A DNA stretch of 64,000 nt from Paralichthys olivaceus (taxonomy: Eukaryota; Chordata; Actinopteri; Pleuronectiformes; Paralichthyidae). The notes beneath the pieces were generated by a model. It was not told the DNA's origin and searched no databases. It saw only the letters and a program-made list of their open reading frames with translations. Within the stretch, counting starts at the first letter, position 1, and each line of letters opens with the position of its first letter. Positions 23,301 through 36,994 of this stretch are shown one piece after another. Position numbers and translations under genes: made by a program. The DNA lies in assembly GCF_024713975.1 (NCBI RefSeq), contig NC_091113.1, positions 11,234,501-11,298,500 on the forward strand, given 5' to 3'.

Positions 23301-26300
23301 CCCAGACCTGGAACAATATTTATGATATGATGATCCCATTTCCTGACAAACCCAACATAGATGTGACTGATGAGATGGTCAGACGAGTAAGTGTGTTGGA
23401 AAGACTTTGTGCCACTGTGATGGAGTATGGGAAAATTAATTGGTTTGTTTATTTGTTCTTCAGAAATAATAAATGCCAATGTTTTTTCTTTGAAGGAAAT
23501 TATGGTTTTGTCACATGGCTCTGAGGTGAAGTGTGTAACTGTTTCCTCCTCAGGGCTACAACGCCACGCACATGTTTCGTGTGGCCGAGGAGTTCTTTAC
23601 CTCTCTGGGTTTGGAGCCGATGCCTCAGGAGTTCTGGGATGAATCCATGCTGGTGAAGCCTGAGGGTCGAGAGGTGGTGTGCCATGCATCTGCCTGGGAC
23701 TTTTACAACCGCAAAGACTTCAGGTCAATTTTCATAATTTAGCAGCAAGTTAGACTAAATTATTTAGTCATACATTTCATGCAATGTACAGATTAAAGAT
23801 TTACTTTTATTACTCCACTCAAACATCTTCACAACCACAGTGTACAGCACTCAGACATCTTCCACATTTTAGTTTCTTATTTTGATGTTTCATTCTTAGG
23901 ATCAAGCAGTGCACCACAGTGACGATGGAGCAGCTCTTCACTGTTCACCATGAGATGGGGCACGTCCAGTATTACCTGCAGTACAAGGACCAGCCTGTGG
24001 GCTACCGTCGAGGAGCTAACCCCGGTTTTCACGAGGCTATTGGGGACGTATTGTCTTTGTCGGTTTCTACACCCAAACATCTTAACACCATTGGACTGCT
24101 GCAAAATGTGACATCTGACAATGGTAAAGAGACTTAAACAGAAAAAAAATGAAATAGTATGAAGTCCAAGCCACTGAAACACCATCTCTTTTTCATGCTG
24201 CATTCTTTTTTCTCTCTCAAGAAAGTGATATTAACTACCTGTTGAAGATGGCTCTGGAGAAGATTGCCTTCCTTCCCTTTGGCTACCTCATTGACCAGTG
24301 GAGATGGAACGTGTTCAGTGGACGCACTCCTGAAGATGAGTACAACTCTGATTGGTGGCACCTCAGGTAGGGTTTCACACACGGGCTCAATATACTTAAA
24401 AATATATTATAAAACATTTTTGGGAAACACATTTGCTTCCTTGCTGAACTTTGCATGAGAGGATCAATATTTTTCTAATGTCTGTAAACAGAAAATAGGA
24501 AATTAGTCCAATATTCTTTCTCTGTTTGCTCTGTTGTTGGTCTCCACCATCTCCTGAGGAAATAGAGCTCTCAGTCTTATAAATGCTCACATTTGTTTAC
24601 TTTGTAAACTGTCTGTCTGCTGTTTGGTGCAGAGCAGGTATAGTTTAGTGTTTTTCAAAATTGCTTTATTGCTGAAAGCAGATGTTTCGACGAAAAATAA
24701 CTATGTAAGCAAACAGAGTGAACCAGGGGTCGCTGCAGATTTTGATGATAACAAACTGAACGCTTCATAGCTTTTTGAGTGAATCCCAGGTTCAACAGAT
24801 TTGCTGCTCAGTAGTAACAGTAGAAAACAGCGGTTGCACTACCAGCATGCAAACTGAGGTACATTAGTGTTTCCGTGAAATGAGGTGTCAGGGGCAAGAA
24901 ACAGAGCACACATACCCAGCTGATACTTACAGAGAAAAAAACAATAATTAAAAGTTGAGTCATTTTACAGAGACCTATGTAACCTCACATGTTCTATTTC
25001 GTCTCATCTGTTTCTTGTTTTCTCTAAAGGACAAAATATCAAGGCATCTGCCCACCCATCAGACGTACAGAGGAACACTTTGATCCTGGGGCAAAATTCC
25101 ACATTCCTGGAAACACGCCCTACATCAGGTAGCATCATGTTTTACCCACACCACCAGAACAGCAGGGATAAAGATAATTGTGTGTATGTACTGTAAGCAA
25201 TAGAACAATAAATTAGCAAAAAAGAATGGCTTGTGAGGCGAGGACTGAGGGCCTGTGTTTGAATTCCTGGCATTTGGTTGTGGTTTTAAACAACACAATA
25301 ACCCCACAATAGCAGGAAGCTTGTTGCAGAGGCAGGGGGTCTTATTAGAGAAGAATCCGACCCCTTTTTCAGTGTGGAAAAACAGTTAGTCAATCACACA
25401 AAGACACTGTTGTGATGTAATTTTTTTCTTCTAGACAGTATACAGAAATATAAGAAAATAATGTTTCTTTAGTAGAGTAGATGACTCATGTTAAATCCTT
25501 AACTTTATTCTAAGCCTTAGCTTGAGCTTAGCAACTTGACTGCACATAATTAGTAAGAGACGATAAACTACAGTGAGCAGGCATATTTGTTATGATATGA
25601 TATCTTATAATTTTATATTATAAAAGGAAATTCATATCATATTAAGGCTACGCCAAAAGTCTAAGTAGGTAAGAAAGGTAAAAATTATTCGGTGTAGCTT
25701 TGAAATATTTTGTTCTTGTGTACTCCTAAGGAAATATTCAATTTTTAAAGAAGAGGAATATAGTAAATGTGGTGCACTAAAGAGATGACAATCTTTCCCC
25801 CTGTAGGTATTTTGTCAGCTTTATCCTGCAGTTCCAGTTTCATGAAAAACTTTGCGAAGCAGCCAATCAAACTGGTCCTCTGCACACATGTGACATCTAC
25901 AACTCCAAGGAAGCAGGCGCTATCTTGAAGTACGTGAATTAATCTGATTGTTCACAAACAACTATAATTATTTATGGGATCAGTAAAGAGGTAAAATTTC
26001 TGTCTACCTTCACCAGGAAAGTTCTCCAGGATGGCTCTTCCAAGCCTTGGCCTGTTGTGCTCCAGGAGGCTATAGGCACCAACAAGATGGATGCAAGGCC
26101 ACTGATGAAATACTTTGACCCCATTATTAAGTGGCTTGACAAGCAAAATGAAAACGAGGTCTTGGGATGGTCGGACTTCAACTGGGTGCCACCCGTCCCT
26201 GAGGGCTACCCTGAGGATATCAGTAAGACCGGACTGTCAGCACATCCAATAATAATCAAAATTACTTGTAAACTAACAGGCTGATTTGCATAAATAAATA

Positions 26301-29300
26301 ACAAAAAAATTTGATGCATCAATTTCTTCTACCTTAGTCAAATTTCTCACAGTCTGATCCAAGATTTTCTCTGTACACACAAACACAACAGATTTTAACT
26401 CCACTTGACGCAAACACATAAAAATATGAAACCCTCACATTATAATCATAATCCAAACTAAAACATAATTTAGCTAAAATGTGATGGCGTTCTTTGGCCT
26501 TTAATTACATTCATCTTAATTGACAGGGCGCCTCCTGCATTTTAGCTGTTTTCTCTTTCTCCTTGTGTACCCAGGCAAGAATACAGACGAGCTTGATGCA
26601 AAGACATTTCTAGAAGAGTACAACAACACAGCCGAGGGGGTGTGGAATGCCTACACCGAGGCCTCCTGGAAGTACAACACCGACATCAATGAAGCCAATA
26701 AAGAGGCGATGGTGAGGCCCTCTGACTTTACTGAGATTACCTGAACATTTCTCAAGTTATCATTCACGTTACATATTATGTTTTTTTTTGCATTAAATCA
26801 ATCAATAAAATGATTGCTTTATCAAAACAACGTGTCAATTAATCAATAATAGATTGAATCATTGAGTCACTAATCAATGCATTTATGCATGTCTCTATTT
26901 ACCTTTTTGACCTTTAACCTATGCACCTCTCTGTTCATCTTTTAACCAGTGCATCCATATATTTACATCACACTGCTTCCATTTGGGACATAATGTTTGA
27001 ACAGGAAGATTAAAGAGTTTTCATTATTCTCTCTAGCTTGGCAAAAACCTGGAGATGGCAGCCCACACCCTGAAGTATGGACAGAGGGCCCGTCAGTACG
27101 ACACCACTGACTTCCAGGACGGTTCAGTCAAACGCATCATCAAAAAACTCAGCGACATCGAACGGGCTGCCCTTTCCCCTGCACAGCTGGAAGAGGTGTG
27201 GAGGAAATGGTTTTAGTTAAACACATTTTTATCAAATACTTAGCAGTGAGTGGGGGAAGTGAATAGTTGTGCATCACAGAGGGCAAAAAAATGCAAGTGC
27301 CTCCCAACAAATAATGAAGTCACAAAGTTTACAAAAGAAAAGCCTTTTTGAGTTGCTATTCTTCAAATTAGACGTAATTGAATGAACATTCGAAGTCAAA
27401 TAAGGTGCCTGGAGAAACCACTTAAATGATTCTAACATTAGCCAGTGGGCTGTGTGGCGTCATTAAGGCTATTAAATATATTTTTCATAATTACATTTTG
27501 ATGAAAGCTCCAAGATTATATTGTGGCTAATGTTTGGCTTACTGGAGCTGGGACAATTAGACAAATGCTCATTTGATGTTGCCCCTTTAAATATGCTTAA
27601 CACAAATGAATCAATGCAAACAATTAAATTATACTGTAGACACGGCTGAGACCTGTTTTTCTACTTGGGAAGAGCAAGAGCCAGCTGATTTGAATTTGTC
27701 TGCTGTGTGTGTGTGTGTGTGAGTGTGAGTGTGTTCGTACGTGCATGCGTGTGTGTGTATACTATGTGAAGACATATAAAGCAATATATTTAATTTCCCA
27801 ACATTTAAGGTTTCATTGTGAATTAAAACCTTTTTCATACTGCCTGGATTAAGATCCTTAAAATTTCTTGTAAATTAGTTGTATTAACCCTTAAATATAT
27901 TGCACTCAACTTTAAATTACCACCATGTGCACGCTTATACCCTTGACCCACTATTTGAGCCGCTATAGAGAGCACCTGCAGAAATGTGATTGCTGATGAT
28001 TTGGGTGTGATCTAAATTTGTCGGACACTTCTATTTTGTCAGTACAACACTCTCCTGTCCAACATGGAGACCAAGTACAGTGTGGCTGTGGTCTGTAGGG
28101 AAAATGGGATTTGCCACTCATTGGATCCAGGTAAGCATATGCCTATATATCTTTAAGTTACATTAATTAGGTGAATAAGGAAGTAAGGCAGTGCAGTACT
28201 TATACATTATTGTGCAGTATTGTTTGATAATTTCTAAATTGTACATCACTACATTTAGTTACATTCAAATGATTAAATAATTATAATAGATGCTATAAAA
28301 TATCACAGGCAGTAATATGCCAAGTATTTAAGAAGAAAAACTAAGCATAATTTAAAATACATTTTGCTCTGCTACATTATACAGTACAGCTGCTGCAATA
28401 AATGAAGGTGCTGTGTTTCAGATCTCCAGAAGATCATGGCCGAGTCCAGGGATTATGATGAACTGTTGTTTGCCTGGAAGGGATGGAGAGACTCTGCAGG
28501 AAAAGTGCTTCGTCAGGATTACAAGAGATATGTTGAACTGGCCAACGAAGCTGCCACACTCAATGGTATATGACCTCAGGTGGATTATTTTAAATCCATG
28601 TTCTCTCTCATCTATTTTGCCTGAAAAATGTATCAAAGCCAACTTTAGATCAGCAGAGAGAAGTGAGAGAGTTGCTCTAAAGTCTAAGATAACCCGGTCA
28701 GTTTAAAGTGGTGCAATTAAAGGGCCATTGTTGACCAGTTCCATCGGTAGGCTTCTTATAGAGACTTAGATGAGAATGTTGATACAGCTTTCATGTCTGT
28801 ACACTAAATATGAAACTACTGCAAGTAGATGGTTAGCTTAGTTTTGCCCTTTCCAGTGGTAAAAAAATCTGCCTAGCAGCAAAGCTAGTTTTTAAACAAG
28901 GCTATCTTCTGACTTAGCATGGTCAAATTTGGACTTAGATAGATAAATTTGTTCTTAGCAAGGTCTGCTTTAAACTCACATCAGGTCACTGGGAGAACAT
29001 AAACAAGAAGAAGGAATAATATTTGCTTCATAAGCGGTATTGCTCAGAAGAAATCTCAGGATGTCTTAGGACTCAGCCCTACCTGCATAACAAACCTTGT
29101 GCCTATCCCTGGTGCTCTCCACAGGTCATCCTGACAATGGGGCCTTCTGGCGCTCCCTATATGAAACCCCGACTTTTGAGGAAGACCTAGAGAGCCTGTG
29201 GAAGGAGCTGGAGCCGCTCTATCACAACATACATGCCTATGTTCGCAGGGCTTTGTTCAAAAAGTATGGCCCTGAGAAAATCAACCTGAAGGGACCCATC

Positions 29301-32300
29301 CCTGCTCATTTGCTGGGTAGGTCACCAAATGGAACCTTCTTTGAACTGGACTCATGAAGCTACAGCCTCCAGAAATTTGTTTTGATTATACCAGGCTGTC
29401 GGGGGTTTAGGCTGAGGTCACTTCAGCCAGTATTTAATTATGGAATCCAAAGGATTTCAACACTTCAGCCAAAAACTCTCCTTTCATGTGGGAACATACC
29501 CCCATTGATATTCTGTCATTGGCTGTAGATGTATTTGGGTTTAGATGGGATTTAATTTGCTTTCAGAGGCATCAAGCGTGAGATAGCGTTTGACAGTTCC
29601 TCACGGTTAGGGATTGGACCGACTCACAGTCACAAATCCCACTTGGTTAAAAACTGTCAGAGCAGAAGATTACTTGCCCGATGACTTCTTAGACCTACAT
29701 TTTGGAAATATAAATGCTGTCTTCTTTCCTTTCAGGTAACATGTGGGCACAGACATGGTCTGGCATCATGGATTTGGCTATACCCTATCCGGATGCCACG
29801 CAGGTTGACGCCACACCAGCCATGGTGAAACAGGTGAATGGACTCATGAAGCAGTTGTTGCATAATGATCACATCTGCACACATGAATACCCAAGGACAC
29901 AATCACCTCTCCCCCCACTCACATCGCAGCTGTAGGATTAGTTTGTTTCAATTAAAATGAGACTCAAAGTGGATGCTCATGCAGAATTTTAATTGCATTA
30001 AATATAATCACCAAAAGAGTAGCAGTTGTCCATAGCTATGTGAAGTGTAGGTGTTTCTTTTTCTACTTGTTGATTATCTTTCTTTCCTCGTTCAGGGCTG
30101 GGATGCCATCCGAATGTTCAAGGAATCAGACAATTTTTTCACCTCTCTTGGTTTGATACCCATGCCACAAGAGTTCTGGGACAAGTCCATGCTGGAGAAG
30201 CCGTCTGATGGACGTCAGGTAGTATGCCATGCATCGGCATGGGACTTCTACAACCGAAAAGATTTCAGGTTAATCCTCAATTATATTTTTTCTGTGATCC
30301 TAACTGATTGGTAGACCATTAGCAGGCATTAGCAGTCTCATAGTATGATTTATATTCATTGTATATCAAATATTTGTACACCACTTCATATAATTATTAT
30401 TCCATCAGTCTTTCTCGTTTGGGATTAAGATATTTTTTGCAAATCACACCCGAGTATAGCAGAACTAATTATAGTGATGAAACAGAGTTCTTTTCTGTAA
30501 TTATTGCCTTGTCTGTGTCTCCAGGATCAAACAGTGCACTGTTGTGACCATGGATGACCTGATCACGGTGCACCATGAGATGGGCCATGTACAGTACTTC
30601 CTGCAGTACAAAGACCAGCCCTTGTCCTTCCGCGACGGGGCCAACCCTGGATTCCATGAGGCAATCGGCGACGTGCTGGCCCTCTCTGTATCCACGCCCA
30701 AACACCTGCAGAGCATTGGCCTCTTGGACAAAGTTGAGAACAACCATGGTGGGTGACCCTGACCACAAGGTGTCCTGCTGAGGATTTGTTGTTTGAACAC
30801 AGTGTTCAGTTCATGGTTAAGGTGTTTCTCTCTATTCCTCCAGAGAGTGAAATAAACTTCCTGATGAGCATGGCACTTGACAAGATCGCTTTCCTACCTT
30901 TTGGCTACCTGATGGACCAGTGGAGATGGAAAGTATTCGATGGACGCATCCCACCCACTGAGTACAATAAGGAGTGGTGGAACCTCAGGTAAAGTTCACC
31001 AGCACTTTTATAACTAATATATCTATTGTTTATTACATAAAGTGAAATGAACAAGAGAGTGGTATATGTTAAATTAATCATTCAATTTGTAAATAATATA
31101 CTGAAATAACATCCATATTCTTCTCTTCCTTTTCTTTGCGCTGCAGAATGAAATACCAGGGGCTTTGTCCGCCTGTAACTCGCACTGAGGATGACTTTGA
31201 CCCCGGTGCAAAGTTCCACATCCCTGCTAATGTGCCCTATGTCAGGTAAATTCTCCTGATAGAACAAACACGCTGGATAATAATTGAGCCCAGATAGATT
31301 GATAACTGCTTTAACTCACTCTAATCAGTCGGTGATAAGATATAAAAGCTGTAAAACATAATGTGCACTTATCCACGTGACTCACAAAAATAATCAATCC
31401 CTATTACGAGTGATTGATGAAACAGCTTTATAGCTTGTTCTTATATTGTTCCCCCGGCATTGATGACGTGGTCATGACAGTACTTTGCTGATCTTCAACC
31501 AGGTACTTTGTGAGCTTCATCATCCAGTTTCAGTTCCACAAGGCTCTGTGTAAAGCTGCCAACCAAACTGGGGATCTCCATACCTGTGATATCTATAAAT
31601 CTAAAGAAGCTGGGAAGCTGCTCGGGTTAGTACACACACATATACCCTGAAGTGCAACCACTGGAAATGTTTTAGTGTCTGTAAGTGCTCTTCGTACCAT
31701 GTGTGTAATTATCTCCAGAACACACTCTTGCTACTGATCCCCGTCTTCCCCGACCTGCTGCCTGACCTGTGTTGTTGTTGTTGTTTGCAGTGACGTGATG
31801 AAGCTAGGCTTCAGTAAGCCCTGGCCTGAGGCAATGACCATGATCACCGGTGAGCCCAAAATGAGCGCCCAGCCACTCATGCAGTATTTCAAACCTCTTA
31901 TTGACTGGCTGGAGGAAGAGAACAACAAGAACAACGATATTCGTGGGTGGCCTGAGTACGCCTGGAAACCATCAAGTATGTCCAGTACATTCAAGGCATC
32001 CACACACTAATACTTGTTGTGCATTTTCGGAAAGTCTATTTACTGGAGGTTTGTGTGAAGCAAGTTTCCTAATCTTCAAGCCAAATAGTTCTTGAACTCC
32101 TTCCCAGAAAGAAAAAGGCACACTGATTTTGTGTTTCTCCTCTGCTGCATCACACACTGAAATCAATCTGTGGCTCCTCTTGTTTTACTGATGAGATCCT
32201 GCTAAAAGGATGTATAACAGATTAGATTAATGAGATTCTTAGCAACAAGCGCTGGGAAGAGAAAGAGAGCACATCTGTTGTTGGAGAGATCAAGAAAGAA

Positions 32301-33222
32301 ATGTACTTCATTAAATGTGAAAGAATCTCCTTTATCTAAGAGGAGGTTTGTTTTTCCCTCTGATGACTTTGCTGACTTCGAGCTTTATTAGGTTGGATTT
32401 ACACTAGTGCAAACATTGATTTATGATCATTTTGTGTCAGCAACTGCAGCATTGAGCCCCATAGAGGCAGCAGTTGGAAGATTTAGACATGTTGAATTGA
32501 TAAACCAAGAAAATGAACATCTTGTTTCAAGTGTGTTTTGTGTTTTAATCATTTGCAGACTGTCATTAGAGCCTAGTACGACAGAATATTTGTATCCAGT
32601 CATTGGTTCATTGGTTCATTATATATTTACCATATAAATTGATCTCCGGATGGATTATTGGTCTCTACTTCTTTAAATTATCTAGACATTAACCGCTAAC
32701 TAACTAATCCATTAGCATGAGGGAGGTGGGATGTATGACCTAGTCTTTTAACAGCCACTAGAGGGCGATCAAGGAGCTTTGGCCTCACTTTTGGTGAGCT
32801 GTTATGTCCATCTTTATATTAAGTCCATCATACTTTTGCAATGCTTGAATCGCTGCTTCTGGCTAGCACGCTTTTAAGCAGGCATTTGTGAACTAGCTCT
32901 GAAAATCACTGAACAGCTCCCACTTGTATAGAATCTGCTGCTTTCCAAATATATACATTCAAGTTTGTGAGAAACGATCAGTCCTGCATGTCACTTACTC
33001 TGTATCTCATCTATGTGTCCAGGTACAGGTGAAACTAAAGCAAATACAGTGGACTTCCTGGGCATGAGCGTGGAAGGCCCAACTGCCATAGCTGGACAAT
33101 GGGTCCTGTTGGCCATAGGCCTGGTCCTCTTGGTGGCCACCATCATATTGGCCAACAAATACAGGAAGTCAAGGAAGCCTGAAAAGTCCTTATCCACGAT
33201 GGAGCTCAAGCAAAAGGACTAG
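17323..33222 (+). CDS. ace: Angiotensin-converting enzyme, two-domain somatic type
   Basis: Complete gene, 25 exons, 3858 nt, 1285 aa (human somatic form 1306). Exon starts: 17323, 21194, 21451, 22265, 22493, 23289, 23554, 23900, 24222, 25030, 25807, 26017, 26575, 27037, 28043, 28422, 29125, 29736, 30096, 30525, 30844, 31147, 31503, 31791, 33023; every junction is GT-AG and in phase. The start ATG has strong context (GCCATGG) and opens a signal peptide ([12 protein letters not shown]). The N domain has HEMGH at 382-386 with zinc ligand E410. The C domain has HEMGH at 978-982 with E1006. Peptide-binding residues are kept in both ([19 protein letters not shown] or PYVRYF, holding the chloride-binding Arg and the Tyr). 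One membrane helix lies at about 1246-1264, followed by a short basic tail. The ectoenzyme is a dipeptidyl carboxypeptidase that makes angiotensin II and degrades bradykinin. Exon sizes repeat between halves (88-144-192-98-170/173-224-145-99-123), a record of internal duplication. Confidence 0.97.
17557..21193. other. ace intron 1 (3.6 kb)
   Basis: Longest intron of ace. Besides the half-site cluster and a short (CTCTAAC)n run near 19332-19358, I see no exon, repeat family or RNA gene. Chance ORFs here are short and unsupported. Confidence 0.5.
20078..20098 (+). promoter_or_regulatory. Nuclear receptor half-site cluster (DR4-type) in ace intron 1
   Basis: Four AGGTYA half-sites start at 20078, 20083, 20088 and 20093. 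Alternate sites are direct repeats spaced by four bases (DR4), the arrangement preferred by thyroid hormone and liver X receptors with RXR. Binding is inferred from the motif only. Confidence 0.4.
27703..27760. repeat. (GT)n imperfect microsatellite in ace intron 14
   Basis: GT run interrupted by GA and CGTACG-type changes. Confidence 0.85.
32757..32826 (+). mobile_element. MITE-like element, copy 2 (right end only)
   Basis: 'CACTAGAGGGCGATCAAGG' through 'GAGCTGTTATGTCCATCTTT' aligns with the right half of the family described at 11170. Located in ace intron 24. The CTCF-like core CCACTAGAGGGCG is present. Confidence 0.55.
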
Positions 33223-33514
33223 GCGTCAGTGATGGCTGAAGTAAGACCGCACTTACTGTAGCTGGCACAGTACCAACCTCAATGTGAATGTGTGTTTTGT
33301 GTACTGTAAAATGCATCTAATCAAATTTGCTTTTGTTTTTGGTCTGCCTCCCTAGTCTTGTATATTTTTTTGCCTATGCAAAAGCACACCTCTATTTTGT
33401 AATTTATTTTCAATATTTGAATGTTTAGGGAGATGATGTTTTAAAAATGAATGTAAGGTTGTTATTTGTGTAAGCATTTTTGAACATTGATTTCATTTTT
33501 TTCAGCATTTCTAC

Positions 33515-33520
33515 AATAAA
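33515..33520 (+). promoter_or_regulatory. ace poly(A) signal
   Basis: AATAAA about 290 bp after the ace stop codon, followed by a T/G-rich region (TATTCTGCCCTTGTGTT), giving a short 3' UTR. Confidence 0.75.
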
Positions 33521-33610
33521 GAGATTAAATATTTATTCTGCCCTTGTGTTCAAATTTATCTTAGAGAGAGCACAGAATGTTTCCTGGTCATCACAGATTT
33601 TGAAAAACAA

Positions 33611-33616
33611 TTTAAT
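33611..33616 (-). promoter_or_regulatory. Candidate itga3 poly(A) signal
   Basis: ATTAAA on the minus strand, 1.36 kb after the itga3 stop. It is the last reasonable signal before the convergent ace 3' end and would leave roughly 50-60 bp between the two cleavage sites. A variant signal, so only a candidate. Confidence 0.4.
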
Positions 33617-34977
33617 TACACTTAAACTGTACAGTTAGAAAACAACAACACCACCACAGAGGAAATACAGAGTTTGTGCATTTAGCCGTTCTCTCTTCAC
33701 TCAGAGTCAGTGGAGCCTCTGTAAAAGCCATAGTCACTACAAAGGAGCTGTTGGCTCTTAGGTAGCACGGACCAGAGCAGTAATGCACCACTCTGTCCCT
33801 TCAGAGACACTTCAGTGACTCGTCTTTTCCTGATCCAGTAGATCCTTAGTGCTACAGGTCGGCCACAGTGTCATCTTACTGTCTTGTACAAAAGGCTTGG
33901 GGACAGTAACATAACAAAGGCCAATAATATATGCATTCATTCAAAGACTTAACCAAACATAACTTGTCACTATGTACAATTTATGATACAGCTATTCTTG
34001 CTGAAGCTTAAACTATCATATCTTCAGACAGACATGGTACCATGTGTTCTTTAATCCAGTGTTGTGACTCCCTGTATGTGAAATATTTAAAGATATCCAG
34101 GTAGGTTCTTTACTGTAATAACACAAGAATGTAATAAATAAAAATCATGTGATCCCATGATCTCATCAAATGTTGGACAATTCTACAGACAAACAAGAAC
34201 ATTTTGGTGTTGCTGAGGTGCTTGGAAGGTTTTAAAGGAATGGATTTTAATGAGGGCGATTAAAACACGTCCAGCTGGGCTATAAAACGTTATAGTTTGC
34301 GGCTGTGTATCATCTTTTCTCTGTACCTCTCTGGATTAATTCTCTCAGCCAGGTAATATTTCTACGTAGCTTTGAAAACTACAAAGTCACATTCTGCAAA
34401 TGAGAGTTCAACCACAGCTACATTTGAAATGCTGGTGATGCCTGTGAAACACAGACATGGACAAAAAGTCATTTGTCCACTCGCAACAGAGTGGATTCTT
34501 GTCCAACCGTATTTTAAGTGCAGTTGGAAAATTACCGATTAAGGTTTTAAATCTGCAATGCCGGGCAACTGAGAAGGACTTGAGCAATCACAGAGAAAAT
34601 CAAAAAACAGATGTGTTGCAGGATTAACATGAGGAATGTCAAGTGAGTTTGCTCAAAAAGTGAAAGTATTCATGCAGACACAGAGTTCAGTATATACTCC
34701 TGCAACGTGAATCAAAACAATTTTTACTCCTGAATGCAACCCCAACTCCAACGTTCTTCAAAAAATACTTTGAAGAAATTACAATCTCTTAAAACAAAAA
34801 TGTTCAGTATATTGCACTGATAGAGTCAATGAATTCTAATGAAAATTAAAAAAAGGTTTCAGGGCTGTGTCCATGGTCCATGCACTGCAAAGTCCATGTG
34901 GCTCGACGGAGCCCAGTACGCTTTGTTTGGCCCGAGCCTGTGTGACAAGGACTGGTTCAGGGTCCAGAGTTAAGGTC
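33617..34977 (-). other. Probable itga3 3' UTR
   Basis: Sequence between the B-tail stop codon and the candidate poly(A) signal. No coding potential or recognised repeat. ATTTA-type AU-rich stretches occur, but none is strong enough to call. Confidence 0.45.
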
Positions 34978-35142
34978 TCAGTAGTAGTAACGCATTTCTG
35001 TCCAGTTGGTGATCCAATACTTTTTCTGTGGCTCCTCGGGCTGAAATCCTAGATTGAACTGATAGCGCTCAGCCTTGCGAATTTTCACCCCCTGGTGCTT
35101 TGGCATCATCCGGTAGTAGAGCGCCCGCTTAAAGAATCCGAG
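34978..35142 (-). CDS. itga3: itga3 terminal exon encoding B-type cytoplasmic tail
   Basis: Acceptor CTTACAG, then 54 codons and TGA. The tail starts [16 protein letters not shown] and ends [10 protein letters not shown], closely matching the human alpha-3B pattern (YYQIMPKYHAVRIREEERY and a terminal YY). It would be used when the A exon at 36114-36224 is skipped. Confidence 0.9.
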   Translation of the reverse strand, partial: LGFFKRALYYRMMPKHQGVKIRKAERYQFNLGFQPEEPQKKYWITNWTEMRYYY

Positions 35143-36780
35143 CTGTAAGGAAAAAGAGAGAGAAAAGAAAGGGACAGTGATTAAGGGTGCACTCAAACAG
35201 CAGGAGAGCAGGCATCAATGACAGGTTGAGAAGAAGATTGAGGATTCAGTGGCTGAGGAAAATCAGATTAGGTAAAACCAACAATATGCTGACAAATGAA
35301 ATTTCCCCACCCTCGTTTTGGTTTTGTTTTGCTTTTGCTGTTGTTCCCATAAAATCCAACAGGGTGGCATCTATTTTGTCTTTTTAGTTGCAAGCAACAG
35401 TGTTCCCATATCATCAAAAAACTGCTGGACTCCATGAAGGTGTCATCATTTTTCTTTCAGGCATTCAGACAGGAAAATGGTGCAAAGCCAAGGAGGGCAG
35501 GAGTGTATGACCTGGTTAAAGTAACCGCCCATACGGGACTCTTAAAGACATAAAGCTAACACACCCACAGTGAGGGTGGGACATTTTCATTTGTCAACAA
35601 CCTTTTGCACAATTTGAGAGCATATTTTTCACACTCGCACAGAAGCAGTGTGAGCGAGAGGAGAAGAGCTGAAGCTGAGCGCAGGAAATGAAAGCACAAT
35701 CAGGGTTTTGAGTGAGAGAATTACAAAATCTTAACGTGAAATCAAACCTGATCCTGTCCTGCTTTAAAAGTAAAAGAACACACTGGAATAAAGATTTTAA
35801 AAAAGCCCAAATCGGATTAATGACGGCTTGAGAAGAAGACTAAGAGGCTGAGGAAAATCAGGTTAGGTAACAGAGAAGACCCACAATAGGTAAGATAAAG
35901 TAGTGAAAGCACAGTGAACAGCTGTGTAATGTACAGTACTAGCCTGGAGGGGAAGCACAGAAAATGTAAGTTACTGTAACTAGAAGAGGTTGGTGCAAAG
36001 ACTCAGGAAGCAACCTAGTAAGTTGAATCACACCCCAAGCTTAGGGGCCCATGAAAATCAATTTTTACCCAAAAGCCCCACTGGTGTGTTCTGTTTGGGG
36101 CCCCACGGGGGCCTCAGTAGTCCTCAGTCAACTTCTCTGTCTCAGATGGCTGGATCTTCATCTCAGCCGTCTGGGACTTGGCCTCATACATCTCCCTTGT
36201 GCTGGCCCTCTGGAAGAAGCCACACTGAGGGTGGAGGAGGAGGAGGGGGGGAGTGCGTGGAGGAGAGGGGGGTAAGTCAAAGTTTAGACTAACGCTTTGA
36301 TATGGAGTTTGTATGTGTCAGATGAGTGGGGGTCAGCAGCTATTGTACGACCCAGAGAAGAGCTCTGCTGTGAGTGAGCAAACATTTCAGTATTTGCCTG
36401 CAGATACACAGCATGTGTATGTGAGAGGGTATGATCAGTTCAGTATTACACACCTTCCACAGAATAAGAATTATGATTCCTAACAGTAGAATTCCTGCGA
36501 CTGCTGCCAAGATGATGATCCACAGCGGGAGCTCGTAGGGTATTTCCCCTCCTTCCTCTGGCTCTATTTCGACTGTGAACTAAAGGAAAGGTGGAGGCGG
36601 TCAGGTAAAAACCAATATCATTATCATCATCATCATCATCACCATCATCATCATCATCGTGACTATTTACGCACCATGGTGGTCTGATTTTCCATCTTGA
36701 TGGTTGGTTTATCTGTAATGAGCTTCAGTGTGGCTTCCCCTTTGACTGTAACCCTCAGAGCGTTGGAATAGTCCTGCAAG

Positions 36781-36839
<59 letters not shown>

Positions 36840-36934
36840 CAAAACATTTTCACAACGAGGCTAGACATTGTAGATGTCCATAACCCCAGATACAATCCAT
36901 TCTGTATTAGTCTACATTGAATCACAAGGTATTT

Positions 36935-36994
<60 letters not shown>

